Below, piece by piece: positions 7,400 through 10,070 of a DNA stretch of 10,070 nucleotides. The notes under the pieces are model-generated. The model was given only the letters and a program-made list of their open reading frames with translations, searched no databases and was not told the DNA's origin. The translations under genes were made by a program, and so were the position numbers. Positions within the stretch are counted from its first letter, which is position 1. Each line of letters opens with the position of its first letter. Source of the DNA: Stramenopiles sp. TOSAG23-2 (lineage: Eukaryota; Sar). Location of the stretch: positions 1-10,070 of the forward strand of contig LT649742.1 of assembly GCA_900128395.1 (NCBI GenBank), in the 5' to 3' direction.

Positions 7400-8476
7400 T
7401 CAATTGACGATCGTCTTCTTCATTTTGCCATCTTCCCCAGGTTCACCTTGATCTCCTTTCTCCCCCTTTTCACCTTCTTCACCTACAACATTTATACCAT
7501 CTGTACCATCTACTCCATGTAAAACGACAAATTTGATCCAATTAACATGATCTACATCTTGATATGGATACTTTTTCCCTGAGTTAAACGACTTCTTTGC
7601 GATAAACAAGGAGTCATGTCGTGAATTTCCGTTTGCTTTTGAAAAAACATATTCACCATTTCTAAAGTCTTTATCAAACTCAAATGTTTGATAGGTTAAT
7701 GATACACCTGGATCACCACGTGGTCCACGAGGACCTTGAAATGGAACCCCATCAATACCATTTATACCACGTTCTCCTTTTTCACCTTTCAAACCTTGAA
7801 TGCCTCGTAATCCACTAGTACCTTGTTTACCACGCGCACCTATATTTCCTTTTGGTCCTTTTAAACCTCGAATACCTGTCTGTCCCTTTTCTCCATGTTT
7901 ACCTTTTGTCGTTAAACCACGTATTCCAGTTGGTCCCTTTCGCCCGGGTATGCTCCTCAATTCATTTGCTGTTGATGTTACTTTTTTTTCAAAATAATTC
8001 ATATTTTTTTCATAATCTTCTAATATTTTCTCTGTTTTATCTAACTCACTAGCAAGCGTTGTAACGCCTGCTTCGTCTTGTAACCTAACCATATCTATAC
8101 TTCCTAAAGTATGTATTTCACTACAATAATTGTTTGGTCCTCTAATATGAATTGCAAAATGTTTTTGTTCATTATACAACGTAGCTTTGCAGCCTTTTGG
8201 TACTGAAATTGCTTGTGCACCTCTTGTAAGGGCAATCTCAACTCCACTCTTCTTTTCAATTTTACGAACCATATTCTCCTTACTAAAACTACAATCTCTA
8301 TATAACTGTGCTTTCCCAATACATAGTTCTTGTTGAATGTTCTTTTGAAACTCTGCAGGATTCAACTTAACTTGCTTAATATAATATGGGTCGTTAATAG
8401 CAGAACATATTGCTATTAAATAGCAGAACGCAAGCAAATCTAGACCGTTATTAAACATCTTTGCAAGAAAATGCAA
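7400..8476 (-). CDS. Secreted collagen-like protein with CBM5/12-like module
   Basis: The product has 358 residues. A hydrophobic signal peptide (about 11-26, LDLLAFCYLIAICSA) is likely cut after CSA; the ATG at residue 7 is an alternative start. The mature N-terminal domain (about 27-140) has four cysteines (52, 62, 96, 118), fitting two disulfides. A short coiled coil at about 141-175 may nucleate trimers. Gly-X-Y repeats run over 178-257 with two breaks (GLTTKG, GVPFQG). A non-collagenous module at about 264-318 follows (NGEYVFSK, SLFIAKKSF, YPYQDVDHVNWIKF). It resembles the carbohydrate-binding CBM5/12 pattern, in which aromatic residues bind chitin or similar glycans. A second Gly-X-Y stretch covers 321-350 with one break, and a basic tail ends the protein. 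There are few Pro at Y positions and many GEKG/GERG charged triplets. The likely role is an extracellular fibrous or wall-binding protein. The CBM assignment is by pattern only. Confidence 0.85.
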   Translation of the reverse strand: MHFLAKMFNNGLDLLAFCYLIAICSAINDPYYIKQVKLNPAEFQKNIQQELCIGKAQLYRDCSFSKENMVRKIEKKSGVEIALTRGAQAISVPKGCKATLYNEQKHFAIHIRGPNNYCSEIHTLGSIDMVRLQDEAGVTTLASELDKTEKILEDYEKNMNYFEKKVTSTANELRSIPGRKGPTGIRGLTTKGKHGEKGQTGIRGLKGPKGNIGARGKQGTSGLRGIQGLKGEKGERGINGIDGVPFQGPRGPRGDPGVSLTYQTFEFDKDFRNGEYVFSKANGNSRHDSLFIAKKSFNSGKKYPYQDVDHVNWIKFVVLHGVDGTDGINVVGEEGEKGEKGDQGEPGEDGKMKKTIVN

Positions 8477-8689
8477 TCATTATATACATATATATATACA
8501 GAGTATATATATATGTTATTGGTGTATAACTACTATACAAATTTCTATATTGTTGTATAAAACTGGCAATGAGAAAAAACTTATTTATTTTATTCGTCCC
8601 TCCTTTTTTTTTTCTGTCTTCTTCTCTTAGCCACAGCCTGTGGTCTTCTTTTCTCCAGCGTAAGTACAGCAGTGTATTATAAGTGGTAG

Positions 8690-8697
8690 TATTTATA
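8690..8697 (-). promoter_or_regulatory. TATA box, proximal copy, facing the collagen-like gene
   Basis: Read on the minus strand this is TATAAATA within AAGCTATAAATACTACCACT. It lies about 214 bp upstream of the collagen-like ATG, leaving a plausible 5' UTR of roughly 180 nt. It is conserved in both copies of the tandem duplication. Confidence 0.5.
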
Positions 8698-8809
8698 GCT
8701 TACTAAAAAGGCTGGAACTCGCCTTTTTTCTGTCTTCTTCTCTTTTAGCCACACAGCCTGGTCTTCTTTTCTCCAGCGTAAGTACCTGGTACAGCAGTGT
8801 AAGTGGTAG

Positions 8810-8817
8810 TATTTATA
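8810..8817 (-). promoter_or_regulatory. TATA box, distal copy, in the second repeat unit
   Basis: The same TATAAATA in the same context, 120 bp further upstream. The copy could be a second start site or a by-product of the duplication. Confidence 0.45.
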
Positions 8818-9019
8818 GCTTATGCATACTAATTAAAAAGGCTGGAACCCCCCTCCGATTTAACTTCCTAAATTTGTAAGTACAATATTAGTATACTACA
8901 ATGTAACAACTTGATAGGAAGAGGTCTAAAAATCTAAAATAAAAAAAATGTAAAAATTGATGGGGGGAACAATACGCGTATACATGTTTATTTTCTTTTA
9001 ATATTGTACCATATATATG

Positions 9020-9048
9020 TATACCAGTAATACACTTCTGCTGGTATA
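9020..9048. repeat. Stem-loop just past the EF-hand stop codon
   Basis: TATACCAG (9020-9027) and CTGGTATA (9041-9048) form an 8-bp stem with a 13-nt loop. Outer segments ACCATA (9008-9013) and TATGGT (9046-9051) offer an alternative pairing. It begins 3 nt after the minus-strand stop codon. A possible AATAAA signal lies about 60 nt after the stop (8987-8992, read as TTTATT). Confidence 0.55.
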
Positions 9049-9051
9049 TGG

Positions 9052-9369
9052 TCAATAATTACTAATCTCCACATCCAATATATATTGTATGAAATGATCT
9101 AATTTTGCATGCATTGGCGATCTACTGGCAAAATTACGCCTTCGCTCATAACTTTGTGCAGCACCACCTAAGAAAAACTTTAACACATCTTTTTCATGTA
9201 CTTTTCCATCTTCACTATTGGACATGGCACCCATGAATAATTTAATTTCTTTTTCTGATGGTGGATCGGATCGTTCGCTTATGACATCGGCTATCATATC
9301 TCTCATTTCAGTTGCATCGATTGAACCATTTCCATCCGTATCGTATTTTTTAAACACAGATCTTACGAT
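9052..9369 (-). CDS. EF-hand calcium-binding protein, C-terminal exon
   Basis: The frame is open upstream to 9378, with in-frame TAG and TGA just before it and no ATG, so this is a 3' exon whose 5' part lies elsewhere. The best acceptor is TTCAAAG before ATC at 9369, in phase 0; CGTAAG before 9361 is an alternative. The exon encodes VFKKYDTDGNGSIDATEM: a perfect EF-hand loop with D, D, N and S at 1, 3, 5 and 7, Gly at 6, Ile at 8 and Glu at 12. About 37 residues later a second, degenerate loop (SNSEDGKVHEKD) lacks the first Asp and ends in Asp instead of Glu, so it probably binds calcium weakly or not at all. The tail is basic (YERRRNFASRSP), then LDHFIQYILDVEISNY and TGA. The likely role is calcium sensing. 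The family cannot be named from one EF-hand pair. Confidence 0.75.
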   Translation of the reverse strand: MVRSVFKKYDTDGNGSIDATEMRDMIADVISERSDPPSEKEIKLFMGAMSNSEDGKVHEKDVLKFFLGGAAQSYERRRNFASRSPMHAKLDHFIQYILDVEISNY

Positions 9370-10040
9370 CTTTGAACATCACTAGATTGTATGTATTTCA
9401 CGAAAAGTATTTTGCTATTATTTTGTTTTAAATGTCTTTTACATCTGCACTGTATGTAGATACAGTATAGTACATATATGTACATTAATGTATATGCAAT
9501 ATATGTATATACAATATAAATACAATAACTCCATTAATAACTCTTCACAAAACGTCAAAAGCACAAAAACAAACACCAGATGAAACGGTGGTATGGTTGT
9601 ATAAATTTGATGGAATTTAAGGTATAATAAAATTCATGAAAATTGGATCGACTTGGCTAATTGGGATCAAAGGAGGAACTTTCTACTGTAGTATATTAAC
9701 AGAATGAGATTGTACGATTTGCACTTTCCGAATAACTTAAAACATATTATAACGCGTACAGAGTAAATGCGTGCTGTGTGTGTGTGTGTGTGTGGGTGGG
9801 TTTCATTAAAAAGATATATTGTTTTCTTTTACCGTACGAGAGATGTACTTCTTCTTTGTTGCGCCTATTAATTATATATATTTTATATATATGCATAATA
9901 TTTTTTTTAAAATTTTAGATTACACGCGTTGTATGATCTGTATGCATACATTTATTTTAAAAACAAATTTTTCAGATGTTATGCATTTACAGATATATAT
10001 ATGCATATTGGTTAAAATCTAAGTTATAATAATTTTACAC
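9370..10040 (-). other. Probable long intron of the EF-hand gene
   Basis: The region is AT-rich and low in complexity with no convincing ORF on either strand. It contains a (TG)10 microsatellite at 9775-9794. If the candidate donor GTGTAA (from 10040) and the acceptor TTCAAAG (to 9370) are used, the intron is 671 nt, much longer than the 80-nt intron in the PhyH gene. Neither splice site is a strong match, so it may instead be an intergenic region. Confidence 0.35.
9775..9794. repeat. (TG)10 microsatellite
   Basis: Ten uninterrupted TG units, followed by a GGTGGG patch. This is a simple repeat in noncoding sequence. Confidence 0.9.
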
Positions 10041-10070
10041 TTCTCGTGTTAAAGCAATGTGCTCAATACG
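10041..10070 (-). CDS. Possible upstream exon fragment at the right edge
   Basis: On the minus strand the last 30 bases read RIEHIALTRE with no stop and contain fewer A/T than their surroundings. They are followed by GTGTAA, which can be a splice donor, or the frame can simply end as V-stop. Joined in phase 0 to the EF-hand exon, it reads RIEHIALTRE then IVRSVFKKYDTDG, a natural incoming helix for the EF-hand. It could equally be the last codons of an unrelated gene. Confidence 0.35.

Larger units (their letters stand above)
8602..8849. repeat. Tandem direct duplication, two copies of about 118 and 128 bp
   Basis: Copy 1 (about 8602-8719) and copy 2 (about 8722-8849) share the same order of blocks: a T/C-rich run, CTGTCTTCTTCTCTT, a GGTCTTCTTTTCTCCAGC block, GTAAGTAC, ACAGCAGTGTA, AAGTGGTAGTATTTATAGCT and AAAAAGGCTGGAAC. 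They differ by small indels: an extra CTGGTAC in copy 2, an extra TTAT in copy 1, and an extra stretch near 8822-8835 in copy 2. The copies are adjacent and in the same direction. The block lies 126-373 bp upstream of the collagen-like gene and downstream of the EF-hand gene. Confidence 0.9.

Noticed and set aside
7800-7997. Proline-rich ORF on the + strand
   Set aside because: It is the reverse complement of the Gly-X-Y repeats of the collagen-like gene; the Pro codons mirror Gly codons.
8602-8849. Transposon terminal repeats or a CRISPR-like array
   Set aside because: The two units are direct and adjacent with no spacer, no transposase is nearby, and only two copies exist.
9819-10022. 67-codon ORF on the + strand near the right edge
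   Set aside because: Composition (Ile, Tyr, Phe, Met from AT runs) looks like noncoding sequence, and it overlaps the proposed intron on the other strand.

Overview
The window looks like nuclear DNA of an AT-rich, compact, flagellated unicellular eukaryote. The evidence is an 80-nt GT-AG spliceosomal intron with a branch-point-like motif, a canonical C-terminal peroxisomal signal (SKL), a secreted collagen-like protein, and a protein resembling the centriolar CCDC15 family. TAA and TGA both end genes, so the standard code fits. There are no bacterial operon or Shine-Dalgarno features, no tRNA or rRNA, and no recognisable transposon. Lineage cannot be fixed from the sequence; a stramenopile-like protist is one guess among several.

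Layout from left to right: (1) the 3' part of a long helical/TPR-like protein (+, 1-2253, 5' end outside the window), with a +1 frame break at a run of nine A; (2) a 474-bp convergent spacer with a cluster of inverted repeats; (3) a CCDC15-like coiled-coil protein (-, 2728-4338); (4) a 410-bp divergent promoter region; (5) a membrane-anchored alpha/beta hydrolase of the epoxide-hydrolase/haloalkane-dehalogenase type (+, 4749-5795); (6) a 51-bp convergent spacer; (7) a two-exon phytanoyl-CoA dioxygenase family protein ending in SKL (-, 5847-7036, intron 6675-6754); (8) a 363-bp spacer with a short GC-rich element; (9) a secreted collagen-like protein with a chitin-binding-like module between two Gly-X-Y stretches (-, 7400-8476); (10) a 575-bp spacer with a tandem duplication of about 120 bp, each copy carrying a TATA box facing the collagen gene; (11) the C-terminal exon of an EF-hand protein (-, 9052 to about 9369), probably joined by a long intron to an exon that begins beyond the right edge.

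The genes do not form an obvious pathway. The hydrolase and the PhyH-family enzyme are convergent neighbours and could both act on lipids (membrane-associated and peroxisomal, respectively), but this is only suggestive. The most useful points are the reconstruction of the PhyH gene across its intron with a PTS1 tag, the collagen/CBM-like/collagen architecture, the CCDC15-like C-terminal cysteine motif, the A9 frame break, and the duplicated promoter-like block.
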